Assembly (NCBI RefSeq): GCF_018139145.2
Contig: NC_059482.1
Span: 8,795,294-8,859,293, forward strand
Origin: Gymnogyps californianus
Taxonomy: Eukaryota > Chordata > Aves > Accipitriformes > Cathartidae
Direction: 5' to 3'
Length of the DNA stretch: 64,000 bases
Shown here: piece by piece, positions 51,084 to 62,646 of the stretch
Layout: the number at the start of each line of letters is the position of its first letter
How positions within the stretch are numbered: the stretch's first letter is position 1
Made by a program: the position numbers and the translations under genes
Notes under the pieces: generated by a model
What the model was told of the DNA's origin: nothing
The model's input: the letters and a program-made list of their open reading frames with translations, nothing else
Database searches by the model: none

Positions 51084-53914
51084 TAACTTTAAGTCTTTCA
51101 CATTGTATTATCTGAAGGTATGAAAGCATGTACTGTTGCAACCACAGCCACACATACTGATAACAGACATCATCAAGAGAAGATGAAATAAGAGTGTTTG
51201 TTGAACCATATTCTTAGCATAGTTTAAGATGTAAAGTTTCACTGCTCTGTATATCAGAACCAGCATGATTACAAAGCTTCACCATTTATATCCAAGTATA
51301 GAATAGACAGTTTTGAGAGAAGAGTACTTCAGATTTGCCAGCTCCTCAAATACTTCCCGTATGAGCTCTAGTAGTCTGGTATTTGCAGATATTCTTTACT
51401 ATACAGTGTCTGTGTGTATGCACATATACAAACACATGAACAGAAGGAGAAAGAATTAGAACTTAGTACTGGACTATAGCTCTCTTCTATTTACTTAAAC
51501 CAGAAAAGATCTGTGAAACCATGGCTACTTAATCTTTTGATATACTACTGTCTATACACTTAACTCTGAAAGAAACATACATTCTAGTCTTGCTTGTAGA
51601 CAGAACTATTACCTCACTATAATTTATCTATCCCTTAAGGATCTACTGCGCACAGAGGAATTGGTGTTTGCACACAGGAGATTTCGTGTTTGAATTATAC
51701 CATAATTGCATATGGCATGCATGTAACAATATTAAAATCTACATGATTAAAAAAATCCATGTTCAATTTGTCATATACTTGGGTTGTCCAACAGCCAGTA
51801 CATACCATAATACTGACCTGCGCATATCTGTGTATTCATACAATTTCAGACTTTAAACAGTCACAGGAGGACACAGTTTGAAAAAGGGGGTACATGTGGA
51901 CCACAGCTGGACAAAGTTCAGATGGTGACAGTCACGCATTCTGCATGGACTTGAAAATATGCTCAAGGGTAGTGATGAGGAACACAGTGGTCATCAAATT
52001 ACCGATATTCAATCTACTGAACACACACCTGACTTCAGCCTCATTTGTGGTTTTACTTCCCTGGAAATTCTGCCCCTAAGTTTGAAATATAAAATCACTT
52101 AAGAGTTATTTGTTGCTGCTATATGCTTTTTCAGTCTTTCTCCTTCCTCTTATTCTGTTTACCAAAGATTAACATAAGCCTGTTCAGTTTAATATCCACA
52201 CTAAGTTTATGAGTTAGCTGCTACTACGCCTTCTAAACCAAGAATAGTGAAAGTATGCTCTTTTAGGTTCTCAACTTGATCCTTATTAAAGATTTAGAAG
52301 GACATATTACTGAATGAATTTTACACTCTCAAAACTTAATTAGCAAGTATCAGGAAAGCTCTCTGTGCTTAGGAAGTGCATTTGACAAAGCTACCTCTAC
52401 ATGTCCATTACATACAAAAATTTCTCAAGTCACACTGTGATATAAGGATTTTATATTAAAAAATCCAGAAACACTTCAGTTCAGCCATGTGTGTGCACAA
52501 TATATTTTATTTTTCACTCCCATTATGCGGAACCACACACATAAAGTTCCTATCTCTCCATACAAACATAATGAAAAATAGCGTATGAACAGCATTAGAG
52601 ATGGAGCCAGGGCTGGGTTCCCCCCCACACCCAGTATGTAGGTTACCGCGACGCATATAGATTGTCTGGTTTTTAAATTTTAAAGTTTCTTACATGTCAA
52701 CATGTTCACATTTCTTTCATTGGTAAATGTATCCTGGATACATTTTAGTCTGATAAAACTTCCAAAGCAATTAAACAGAGATGCAGCCAAAAGTTAATAA
52801 ATGCACAGATCAAATTCTCTGCTGTGCCTAAATTTGATTATATTGTACATGTAAGCATTTAATTTTATGAAGATGAAAATGGCATACCTTGCAATAAAAG
52901 GAACACTGGCAAAGTACTCAAATTTGCAGATTTAATGTGCTTCAAAATACATTCATTTTATCACCGTGGAAGACAGACTTATACAAGAATATCTAACTAT
53001 TAACTCTGACACAAGAATATTCAAGTATTCATTCTGATAGCACAGAAGTCCTACCAATATCAGAAGATGTAGAGAACAGTTGTGAAAGCTAATCTTACAC
53101 AGTATCTAAAAATATGACAAAATTATACCTATACCTGAGGAAGAGATAGACTAGCATGAATTTCTGTAGCATGCTGGATCTACTATCCAGATTCAAAAAG
53201 AGTATCATCTGAAACGCTGGTCCCATCAGTGAAGTAGATACAGAATAATGAACAAAGGATTATTTTTCAGAAGAAGTGAAAGGACAAGCACATGTGTTGC
53301 CATATCAACAAATTTATCCTGCACAATCATGGCCTCCAATAACTCCTCCTCTGTCAAAATGGGCCTGTCTAAACTGCCACCTTACTTAGCAGGTCAGGAG
53401 CCTGGTGGCTTTCTCCTGGTTTGTGCACTCTGCATTTCTTCTAAAGGAGTCACAGTGTAGAAAGAAAACACACCCATATATTAGTTTTTAGAAACACTAC
53501 CATGTCTCACTGTATGAATAGAGGATATTTTTTAAATTTTTGCTATTCTCTCAATTGCTTCTTACTAGCTCCTCATTTCTGAACTCATTCTTCGATAAGA
53601 ACATCTTTCCTTCCAATAATTTGACGACTTGCCTGAATCATAGTCCAAGAGCCTTCTGCAAAGTATGTATTTCAGAATTCAGGTTCCTCATTATGTTAGA
53701 GTACAAGACGCAGATTTCCATGTTATTATTGCTCATGTTCTTCTTCATATACACCACTGATGCAATTGTAAAAAATCATAAACAGTCAGCAAGAGAACTG
53801 CATTTTTAATTTCTATCTTACATAGTTCAGTATCTGTCTTCCAGAAGGGAAGTTCAGTGACAAAGATGATTCAGAGAATGGACAGACCATAAAGGTTTAT
53901 GTAAAGAGATACAG
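51084..53914. other. Unique noncoding spacer between inverted LTRs
   Basis: About 2.8 kb of AT-rich single-copy sequence. No gene or repeat is recognised; open frames are at most 89 codons. Confidence 0.55.
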
Positions 53915-53919
53915 ATACT

Positions 53920-54515
53920 TGTTGTGGTTTAACCCCAGCTGGCAACTAAGCACCACAGAGCTGCTCGCTCACTCCTGCCCTGGTGGGATGGGGGAGAGAA
54001 TCGGAAGAGTGAAAGTGAGAAAACTCGTGGGTCGAGATCAAGACAGTTTAATAGGTAAAGCAAAAGCCATGCATGCAAGCAAAGCAAAACAAGGAATTCA
54101 TTCACCACTTCCCATGGGCAGGCAGGTGTTCAGCCATCTCCAGGAAAGCAGGGCTCCCTCACGCATAACGGTTACTTGGGAAGACAGATGCCATCACTCC
54201 AAACGTCCCCCCCTTCCTTCTTCTTCCCCCAGCTTTATATGCTGAGCATGATGCCATATGGTATGGAATATCCCTTTGGGCAGGTGGGGTCAGCTGTCCC
54301 GGCTGTGTCCCCTCCCAGCTTCTCGTACACCCCCAGCCTACTCGCTGGTGGGGTGGGGTGAGAAGGAGCAAAGGCCTTGACTCTGTGTGAGCACTGCTCA
54401 GCAACAATTAAAACATTGCTGTGTTATCAACACTGTTTCCAGCACAAATCCAAAACATAGCCCCATACTAGCTACTGTGAAGAAAATTAACTCTATCCCA
54501 GCCAAAACCAGCACA
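53920..54515 (-). mobile_element. Solo LTR (type B), minus sense, right arm of an inverted pair
   Basis: A 596-bp LTR with exact 5-bp TSD ATACT (53915-53919 and 54516-54520). Minus sense, with TATA box CATATAAAG (complement near 54234-54242) and the ATTAAA signal (complement near 54047). It shares the type B middle block with 50473-51078 and little divergence is visible, so the two come from the same, relatively recent subfamily. Open frames 53919-54245, 54159-54407 and 54176-54361 are shadows of the LTR. Confidence 0.97.
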
Positions 54516-54520
54516 ATACT

Positions 54521-55786
54521 GTACTTATATAAAGGGAATCTTAATACTTGCTACTCCATGGAACAGGAATTGAGTTTTGGATCACCTTAGCATATTAAAA
54601 AAAAAAATACATCTTCAGTGTCATTTATAGTCCTAATTTTAATCACTTTAAACTCAATTCACTAATAATTATAATTAATTAATTATTATCTTTATGGTTT
54701 CCTCTTTACATTCAGGTATATTTGAATTTGTAGTAGTTATACACTTCTCTTATTCCTTTGCCTTCCTTTTTGCTTTTTTTAAAAATAAAAGTTTCCATAA
54801 CTCAATTTCTTTTTCTCTGTTTTACCTTCTTTTGTTTTCCTATTACTTCTCTCATTATATGCCCTTTTGTATGCTTGTATATACATATACAGCCTTGCCC
54901 CCTCTTTACAGTGTTGAGTTCCTTCTTATTATAAAACTTTGGCCAACATCCTCCCCTGAGACCTGCCCCCTCTTCTTTGGCCTTCTGCACTCCTTCACAT
55001 TCCAGTTGCAGCATAGCTGCTCCCACCTGAGGTTCCTATCTCAACTCAGTAACATTGCCATCTACCACTGGCTAAGAAAATACTTTCCAGGTTCCTCCTA
55101 GAATCCTTTCTCCTCCTATTTCTAGCAGTATTTGGGTACATTTTAACATTACATATAATGGGATTTGCATAATCATGGCTTTCAGCCACTTTTAATTGTT
55201 CTGGCTTTATATTTTTATTTCTTAGTAATGAAAGATTAGAGGTTTATAATCATTCTAATTTACCATTCTGAGCAAAAGGCAAAAGCTGGTCCTGCAGAGG
55301 GGGAGCACTGCTGAAAGCTTTAGTGAACTGACAGCTTTTAGAACTGGTATCCACGTGATGGTGATTTTCAATAGCACTTAATATGTTCATTTAAATACTG
55401 GTTTTAACCACTGCTTAGTAGCAGCATGAGGCATCATTAAAACTGTATTCTTGACATAGCACTAAGCAAGTAGTTTGGAGAGCTGTTATACATTAAAATT
55501 TGTGTGTTTTGAGTAGTTATTTGGATGTCCACTGAATACGCAATGGCCAAAGTATTCTCTCAGCAGACATACATGCACAAAACAATGTATTCCAACTTTC
55601 TAATCACCCAATTTAATTGGCTCATAATACGGTTGTTCAAACGCAACTTTGACTTGTTTCTACAGTCTTATTAAATCTTTTCATAAAACCAATATAATAC
55701 AATAATGATATGGCTTACTCGACAGTATTCTAGTACTTTATGACAGAAAAATAAAAACAAAATTGTAATTCTCTAGGAACGTTCCT
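54521..55786. other. Noncoding DNA with a pyrimidine-rich block
   Basis: A 135-codon plus-strand frame (54694-55101) lies in a T- and C-rich block. It is rich in Phe, Ser and Leu because of base composition, and no domain is recognisable. A TAATTAATTAATTATTA run sits near 54675. Confidence 0.5.
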
Positions 55787-56925
55787 TGTGGTGGGTTGAC
55801 CCTGGCTGGACATCAGGTGCCCACCAAAGCCACTCTATCATTCCCCTCCTCAGCTGGACAGGGGAGAGAAAAATATAATGAAAGGCTCATGGGTCAGGTT
55901 AAGGACAGGGAGAGATCACTCACCAATTACCGTCACGGGCAAAACAGACTCCACTTGGGGAAAATTAATTTATTACTAATCAAATCAGAGCAGGATAATG
56001 AGAAATAAAAACTAAATCTTAAAAACACCTTCACCCCCACCCCTCCCTTCTTCCTGGGTTCAACTTTAGTCCCAAATTGTCTACCTCCTCCCCGCCAGTG
56101 ACGCAGGGGGACGGGGAATGGGGGTTGCAGTCAGTTGTTCATCACACATTGTTTCTGCCGCTCCTTCCTCCTCAGGGGGAGGACTCCTCACACTCTTCCC
56201 CTGCTCCAGTGTGGGGTCTCTCCCACAGGGGACAGTCCTCCATGAACTTCTCCAACATGAGTCCTTCCCACAGGCTACAGTTCTTCATGAACTGCTCCAG
56301 CATGGGTCCCTTCCACAGGGTGCAGTCCCTCAGGAACAGACTGCTCCAGTGTGGGTCCCCCGCAGGGTCACAAGTCCTGCCAGCAAACCTGCTCCAGCCT
56401 GGGCTCCTCTCTCCATGGGTCCTCCTGCCAGGAGCCTGCTCCAGCACGGGCTTCCCATGGGGCCACAGCCTCCTTCAGGCATCCCCCTGCTCCGGCGTGG
56501 GGTCCTCCACAGGCTGCAGGTGGATATCTGCTCCATCGTGGACCTCCATGGGCTGCAGAGGGACAGCCTGCCTCACCACCATGGTCTTCACCACGGGCTG
56601 CAGGGGAATTTCTGCTCCGGCGCCTGGAGCACCTCCTCCCCCTCCTTCTGCACTGACCTTGGTGTCTGCGGAGTTGTTCCTCTCACATATTCTCATTCCT
56701 CTCTCCGGCTGCAGTTGCACAGCAACTTTTTCCCCTTCTTAAATATGTTATCCCAGAGGCGCTACCACTGTCGCCGATTGGCTTGGCCTTGGCCAGCGGT
56801 GGGTCCATCTTGGAGCCAGCTGACATTGGCTCTATCAGACACAGAGGAAGCTTCTAGCTGCTTCTCACAGAAGCCACCCCTGTAGCCCCCCTGCTACCAA
56901 AACCTTGCCACGCAAACCCAACACA
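55787..56925 (-). mobile_element. Long solo LTR of a second avian ERV family, with exact TSD
   Basis: An 1139-bp LTR with matching ends TGTGGTGGGTTGACC and CCCAACACA, and the exact pentamer TTCCT on both sides (55782-55786 and 56926-56930). Minus sense: it starts TGTGTTGGGTTTGCGTGGCA, and the TATA-like ATATTTAA (complement at 56739-56746) is about 180 bp in. An internal GC-rich minisatellite (56201-56640) makes it much longer than the other LTRs. This family is common in bird genomes, but I cannot name it securely. Frames of 221 and 255 codons on plus (56077-56885) and several on minus are by-products of the GC-rich repeat, not proteins. Confidence 0.95.
56201..56640 (-). repeat. LTR-internal minisatellite, units of about 47 bp
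   Basis: The plus-strand motif ctgctcc(agtgtggg) recurs at 56201, 56248 (as ttctcca), 56292, 56341, 56389, 56436, 56487, 56528 and 56612. Steps are 41-51 bp, with one double step of 84. Each unit carries a 'cca(t/c)...(g/c)ctgcag/ccacaggg' half. Units are diverged, so the array is old within the LTR family rather than recently expanded here. Confidence 0.9.
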
Positions 56926-56930
56926 TTCCT

Positions 56931-59900
56931 ACACACTACAACCTCAATATCAAAGCTAAGATTCAAAAAGGTTACTGATGTGGTTGGCATTCACCATGCC
57001 ACAGCATGCAACAGACTTAGGAGATCTCTGATGTAATTTTCATTCTGACTCGATTTCCCTGTTGTATTTGTTTTTTCCACATGCCCGAGATTTAATTTCC
57101 TTACAACAAGACTTCAATGTGTTATAAAAATGTTAATAGCACAGAACATGCTGCGGTAGTCTAATCTTCAGGGGTATCTGAAAGTTAAGAAGGCAATCTT
57201 CTTGCCACATACAAATGAAGAAAAGTTTTCTTTCTGACTGAAACACTGTCCAATGACAGTAGCAGATCCATAGACTTTAAACACATATATGCCATCTAAT
57301 TGTCTTAAATTCTTACATTCATTAATACAGACAATACCCTTAAGTACCTTTTTCCTGCAACAACTTCCATTGCACATGAAGTCTCCTCTGTTCTCCCAAA
57401 GCATGAAGGAGCTACTAAACAATACTCAGCAAGCCAATCATTTGCCCAAGTGAGACTAAATTACAGAGTTTCTGGGAAAATGAATTGTGTTTCTACCAGT
57501 ACCCCAAAATGACAATTCTTCTACTGCTTCAAATGTAACTGCTATAGTTTCATGGAAACTTGTAAAATGAAAATTTGAACTTCATTAGAAACATAAATGC
57601 AAAAAAATATTTTGTTCATGAGAACTCAATCCCAACAGTATATTCATAGATACCACTCTTGATCTACACATGCTTTCCTCTTACGATCAAGTAATTAACA
57701 TAACCTTTATAGCTCTTTAATACAAAATCTTTTTTAAATTTTCAAAGTACTAATTCTCCATGTTTGGTATTTAGTCAGTCAGATTACCTCTAAGTATTAT
57801 AAAGATCCAGTTATTTACAAATACCCAGTTCAAAGATATGGATTTATGCGCAAATACATGTGGTGCTATGATAATTTGTATTTTAAAGATGATTGTTTAC
57901 ATGTTACAGTTTCAGTTCCAGGAAATCTCTAGTAAATACATACAGTTGTAAAGAGAAAAAGGTACTTATGACTCAGGGTTTTTTTTAGTGTTTGGGGTCT
58001 TTTTGTGTGTGTGGTGTTTTGTTTGCCTTTTTTTAAATCTTCCCTGATAAAGATATGCTAGATTCCATACTCAGCCTTTAGGTAGCAGATCACCTATATC
58101 TAGAATGATTCAGGATGTGTACTACCATGCAGCTGTTTGAAGAAATATATTTTACTTTTTTATTATTTGAATCCTTCATTAAAAAAGGCAACCAACCTGC
58201 AAAACTGTTTTCCCTACTCTCCCTTTTCTGAGACTTTTCCCCATAGCACACAAACTAGTAACTATCAGTAACAACTGCTATAAAATCAGATCCCACATCA
58301 CCACAACAGAGAAGTTAAATTATTACACAACCAAATACAAAAGGAGAAAAGAGCAGACATGAAAAACTCAATTTTCATATTATTAAAGTAGGTCTCAACA
58401 GAACTGTTGTATCTATGGATGCTAAGAGAAGGTACAATACTAAAGAAGCATTGTTTAGACCATTTTACCTGCATGGCATTATATTCTACCTATTGCAAAG
58501 TCTACTGACATCTTAAACAAACCTGGTCTTAATTTACGAAAGATAAGAATCACTTTGGGGAAGTTAGTACCTTTTTATCCAATTAACTATAGGTTTCCAA
58601 GAAGCCTTTGAACAAAAAATAAATGATAGAAGAGAATGTTAAGTGTATTTTACATTCTGCCAGTAATGGAAAAGAATCTCTCTTCAACCAGAGTTTTAAG
58701 ACTGCTCAGAACCCTCCACCTTCCATAAAAGAAGCTACCATATTATTGAAAATATGACTTGTTGGATTGCAGGATCTGATCTCAAAGACACTGAAGTTCC
58801 TAGATCTCTTTGTTTAAAACAGGAAGCATCAGTAATTAGACTAAATTGAGCAGGGTGTTTAAATTTTTCTCTCTTGACTTCCACATTATGAGTCATGTGA
58901 TACTATGTGGGTGTTATCCATGAATAATATTATTGAAAAGAGATAAGTAGCTAAATATGGTGACTCAATACCCAATGTTTATGTGCTCCAAATATATAGT
59001 CTTCCTATGGTATCTGCTTGTTGTAATATCTGGAAATCTTACATCCAACAGCTAGCAAATGTTCAATGTTGGAATAATAAGTTGTTCATCCTAGAGAACA
59101 TTCAGTATATACAGTGCCTATCAAATGTTATGCACAACCAGTAACAACTTCAATATGAGGACAGCTATGGAAGGTAAGATTAGGGCTGTTACCACCTTAT
59201 CTTCATCTCAGTTTCATACTACATTAACAGCTTCTGTTACGGTATTTCTAGCTGAAGATCTCTTACAACACATTTGTTCTGGTTTCTGAAAGCAGAACAA
59301 TGAAGTCCCTGAAGGACCATACAGGATGCAGGAGAAGAACTGCACTATAAAGATTAAGAGGAGTAATTGAGTGGGCGGGGGGCCACAATGACCCACCTAA
59401 GTTCAACTCTACAATAGTCCTGTTATTTTAATACATGAATTGGATCACTATCTAATACATTGGGGTAGCCACCTTTTAGAATTCTGAGAATGTGTATCTT
59501 AGATACACATATTCCTCACTGAGTATTTGAAGAAAAGTGTTATAGTGGCACAGCCACTTCTGCTAGAAATTTTCATTCCATTCTAAAGTATGCTCTGTTT
59601 GCTGAGAGACGGTGGGCAAATATGAATTCAATATTAAACCCCACAATGGATTATATAAGAAAAGGGTCATTCAATATATTTTTAGTGTCCTGTTTTTAGG
59701 TCCTTATAATTAGACCAGTCTAATTCGGAATATTATAGGTGGGTAAAACTAAGCTACATGAAATATTAACAGCACACAAAGGCATGCACATTGCATAGTA
59801 TTTTCTTCTCTCTGCTAAATTGCTCTTCACCTTTCAAAAAAGGAATATGCTATTGTAGGAATACAAAACTTTGGATCTTTGTAAACTCAATTAGGCAAAT

Positions 59901-61515
59901 CTTTATCTACTATAAACTGGCTTTGCTCCACGGGCTTCAAAGGAACTACAACTATTAATGTCAATTGAGTCTAGGGCATTCCTCTTGTTAAATGAAATCA
60001 TCACATCTAGCACAGTACTTTTACAAGTGGAAGTAGAATTAGGGGTGCAATTTTTCACCGTAAAGAATTTTCAAGGTTTGCACAATACTCTGTTGACCTG
60101 CACTTTCCTCCAAGGTCGTATTTCTCTTCTGTCAATAAAACACATTTTTCAGGAAATCCCTTACTTTAGTCTGTTAACAAAACAGTTTTATTAAAGTTCT
60201 TATTACATTCCATCAATACAAACTATGGTGAGTCCTTTAATTTAATTTGCTAAAAAACCTTGCAATTTAACAATGCCCATCTGTAATTCTGCTGATAAAA
60301 TGCATTTAATTCAGTCTTTCTGTCAATAAATAACATACTTGTTGGAGGGAATAAAAGCTAAGAGACAGAGAATTTCATTTATTACTTCATTTTGTGGGCA
60401 AAATGTACTTTATATCAGATTTTAGTAGAACAACAGGCATAACCCCAGGTTCCATGAGTATGTCCACTGCTGCACTTGTCAGAGAATCTGCCACTTCCAC
60501 TCTCTGGAAAAAAGGCCTTAGATACTACAAATAGCTGAATAAGACTGAAAAAGAAAATTTTGTTTGGGCTTTGGGGGGGCAGAATTTTTTGGTTAGGGTT
60601 TTTTTTGTTTCATTTTCAACTAAATTCTAACAGGAGAGGTATTCTGATTGTTTTATTACTAAAAGAACAGAAGTCAAAGGCAAGCCTAAAGCATGTGTAC
60701 TTCACTGTAGGACTAAATGATCTTCAAAAGGAGTAAGAAGCTTAAATTATAAGATTAACATGTTGGCTCCCAACCCCTCTTTCCCATCTCCAAGCCATTG
60801 TAGGAATGTGGCTAGAATTCAGGTGTTACCATGCCTAACAGACTCCTAATCAAATAGAAATGTCCTGTTACCCATTCTTCACCAGGACAAAATGCAAAGA
60901 TATTTATCAATATCCAAGAGTAAAACACAGCATGCCCAGACAATAACAGGATATTAACATTTTGAGGATTTAAAACAACTAGTCAATGTCTGTATAAATT
61001 ACACTAAAAAGTATATCTTTGTGAGTAGGGGCACTGACATGCAGAGGACGAGTATTTAAGATACTATTCTTATCTCTTAAGAAATATTAATTTTCTGGAG
61101 ATTTGACATTCAAAATAAAACATGCTTGAATAATGAAGTGACTTCCACTCGTCTGACAACACAAACAAGATGCTTCATGAGTAAGGCTGTGTACATGAAT
61201 ATTATTTTTGTGACATACCATTAACCTAGTTGTCTGGATATATAGTAGTTTGAGACCAAAGTTTGCTAAATCCAGAAATTTGATAAGAAAGCAAAAACAT
61301 TTTAAATACTTCACAGGCATGTAAGATAACACGCGCACATGGATATTATGTATATATGATGTTTACTTCTATTTGCAATTAATAGTCCCTGTATACTGTG
61401 TAAATACTAGGTATGCAGAAAGCTAGTAACAGTCTACAAAGCACTCAAACCAATTTATAAATAGAAGTAAAATCTCATTTTCTTGTGGACTTCAGAAGTA
61501 TGATCGTTGCTGAAG
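56931..61515. other. Unique noncoding DNA
   Basis: About 4.6 kb with no gene or repeat recognised. Open frames are at most 84 codons. Short T- and G-rich runs lie near 57975-58035 and 60560-60610. Confidence 0.5.
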
Positions 61516-61520
61516 GTACC

Positions 61521-62110
61521 TGTTGTGGTTTAACCCCAGTCAGCAACTAAGCACCACGCAGCTGCTCCCCCCTCCCCCCTCCCAGTGGGGTGAGGAGGAA
61601 GAAAGGAAAAAGAGTAAAACTCGTGGGTTGAGATAAGAACAGTTTAATAACTAAAGTAAAATGTAATACTAACAATAGTAATAATGAAATATAATAATAG
61701 TAATGAAAAGGAATATAACAAAAAAAGGAGGGGGGGGAAGGAAAAAAAAAACCAAACAGTGATGCACAATGCAATTGCTCACCACCCGCTGACCGATGCC
61801 AGAGCCGCGATCCGCGCCTCCCGGCCAACTCCACCCTGTTTATATACTGGGCATGACGTTCCATGGTATGGAATACCCCTTTGGCTAGTTGGGGTCAGCT
61901 GCCCTGGCTGTGCTCCCTCCCAGCTTCTTGCACACCTGCTTGCTGGCAGAGCATGGGAAACTAAAAAGTCCTTGGCTTAAGATAAGCGCTACTCAGCAAC
62001 AACTAAAACATCAGAGTGTTATCAACATCATTCTCATACTAAATCCAAAACACAGCACTGTACCAGCTACTAGGAAGAGAGTTAACTCTGTCCCAGCCAA
62101 AACCAGGACA
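61521..62110 (-). mobile_element. Solo LTR (type A), with exact TSD
   Basis: A 590-bp LTR, minus sense, with exact TSD GTACC at 61516-61520 and 62111-62115. The TATA box (complement of 'tttatatac' near 61839) and AT-rich run (61660-61735) match the other type A copies. It sits about 50 bp upstream of a CR1 tail. The 166-codon frame 61889-62389 runs across the LTR-CR1 junction and is a chimera of two transposons. Confidence 0.96.
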
Positions 62111-62164
62111 GTACCAGACATAGCAATTTTTCTGGCTGCAGAAGTGAAAATTAACTATAACTTG

Positions 62165-62646
62165 GTCAAAGAAGTCACATGGAGGTGCTGGAGCGAATCC
62201 AAAAGACAGGCAACGAAGCTGATGAAGGCTGTAGAGCACAAGTCTTATGAGGAGCACCTGAGGGAACTGGGGTTGTTTAGCCTGGAGAAAAGGAGGCTGA
62301 GGGGAGACCTTATCGCTCTCTACAACTACCTGAAAGGAGGTTGTAGCGAGGTGGGTGTCAGTCTCTTCTCCCCAAGTAACAAGCGATAGGACAAGAGGAA
62401 ACAGCCTCAAGTTGCACCCCGGAAGATTTAGATTGGATATTAGGAAAAATTTCTTCATTGAAAGGGTTGTCAAGCATCAGAACAGGCTGCCCAGGGAAGC
62501 CAGTCGCCATCCCTGGAGGTATTTAAAAGATGTGTAGACATGGTGCTTAGGGACATGGTTGAGTGGTAGACTTGGCAGTGCTAGGTTTGTGGTTGGACTT
62601 GATGATCTTAAAGGTCTTTTCCAACCTAAACGATTCTATGATTCTA
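62165..62646 (+). mobile_element. CR1 LINE, 5'-truncated 3' end
   Basis: About 480 bp in sense orientation, very close to the common CR1 3' end. It contains 'aggcaacgaagctgatgaag', 'tcttatgaggagcacctgag', 'acaactacctgaaaggaggt' followed by 'tgtagcgaggtgggtgtcag', 'gttgtcaagcatcagaacag', and the terminal 'gattctatgattct'. It lacks the 5' part and any intact ORF. It is the same subfamily as 10359-10656. Open frames 62039-62473 (minus) and 62355-62537 are parts of it. Confidence 0.97.

Noticed and set aside
50473..54515. A provirus bounded by the two type B LTRs
   Set aside because: The LTRs are in opposite orientation, each has its own TSD, and the 2.8 kb between them shows no gag, pol or env similarity.
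54694..55101. 135-codon frame rich in Phe, Leu and Ser, looking like a membrane protein
   Set aside because: Composition follows a pyrimidine-rich block. No start context, splice sites or recognisable family.
56077..56885. Overlapping 221- and 255-codon plus-strand frames and several minus-strand frames
   Set aside because: They lie entirely in the LTR at 55787-56925 and its GC-rich minisatellite. Frames are open on both strands at once and no domain is present.
61889..62389. 166-codon plus-strand frame, and the 144-codon minus-strand frame 62039-62473
   Set aside because: Both cross from a solo LTR into a CR1 tail. They are a chance fusion of two transposons.
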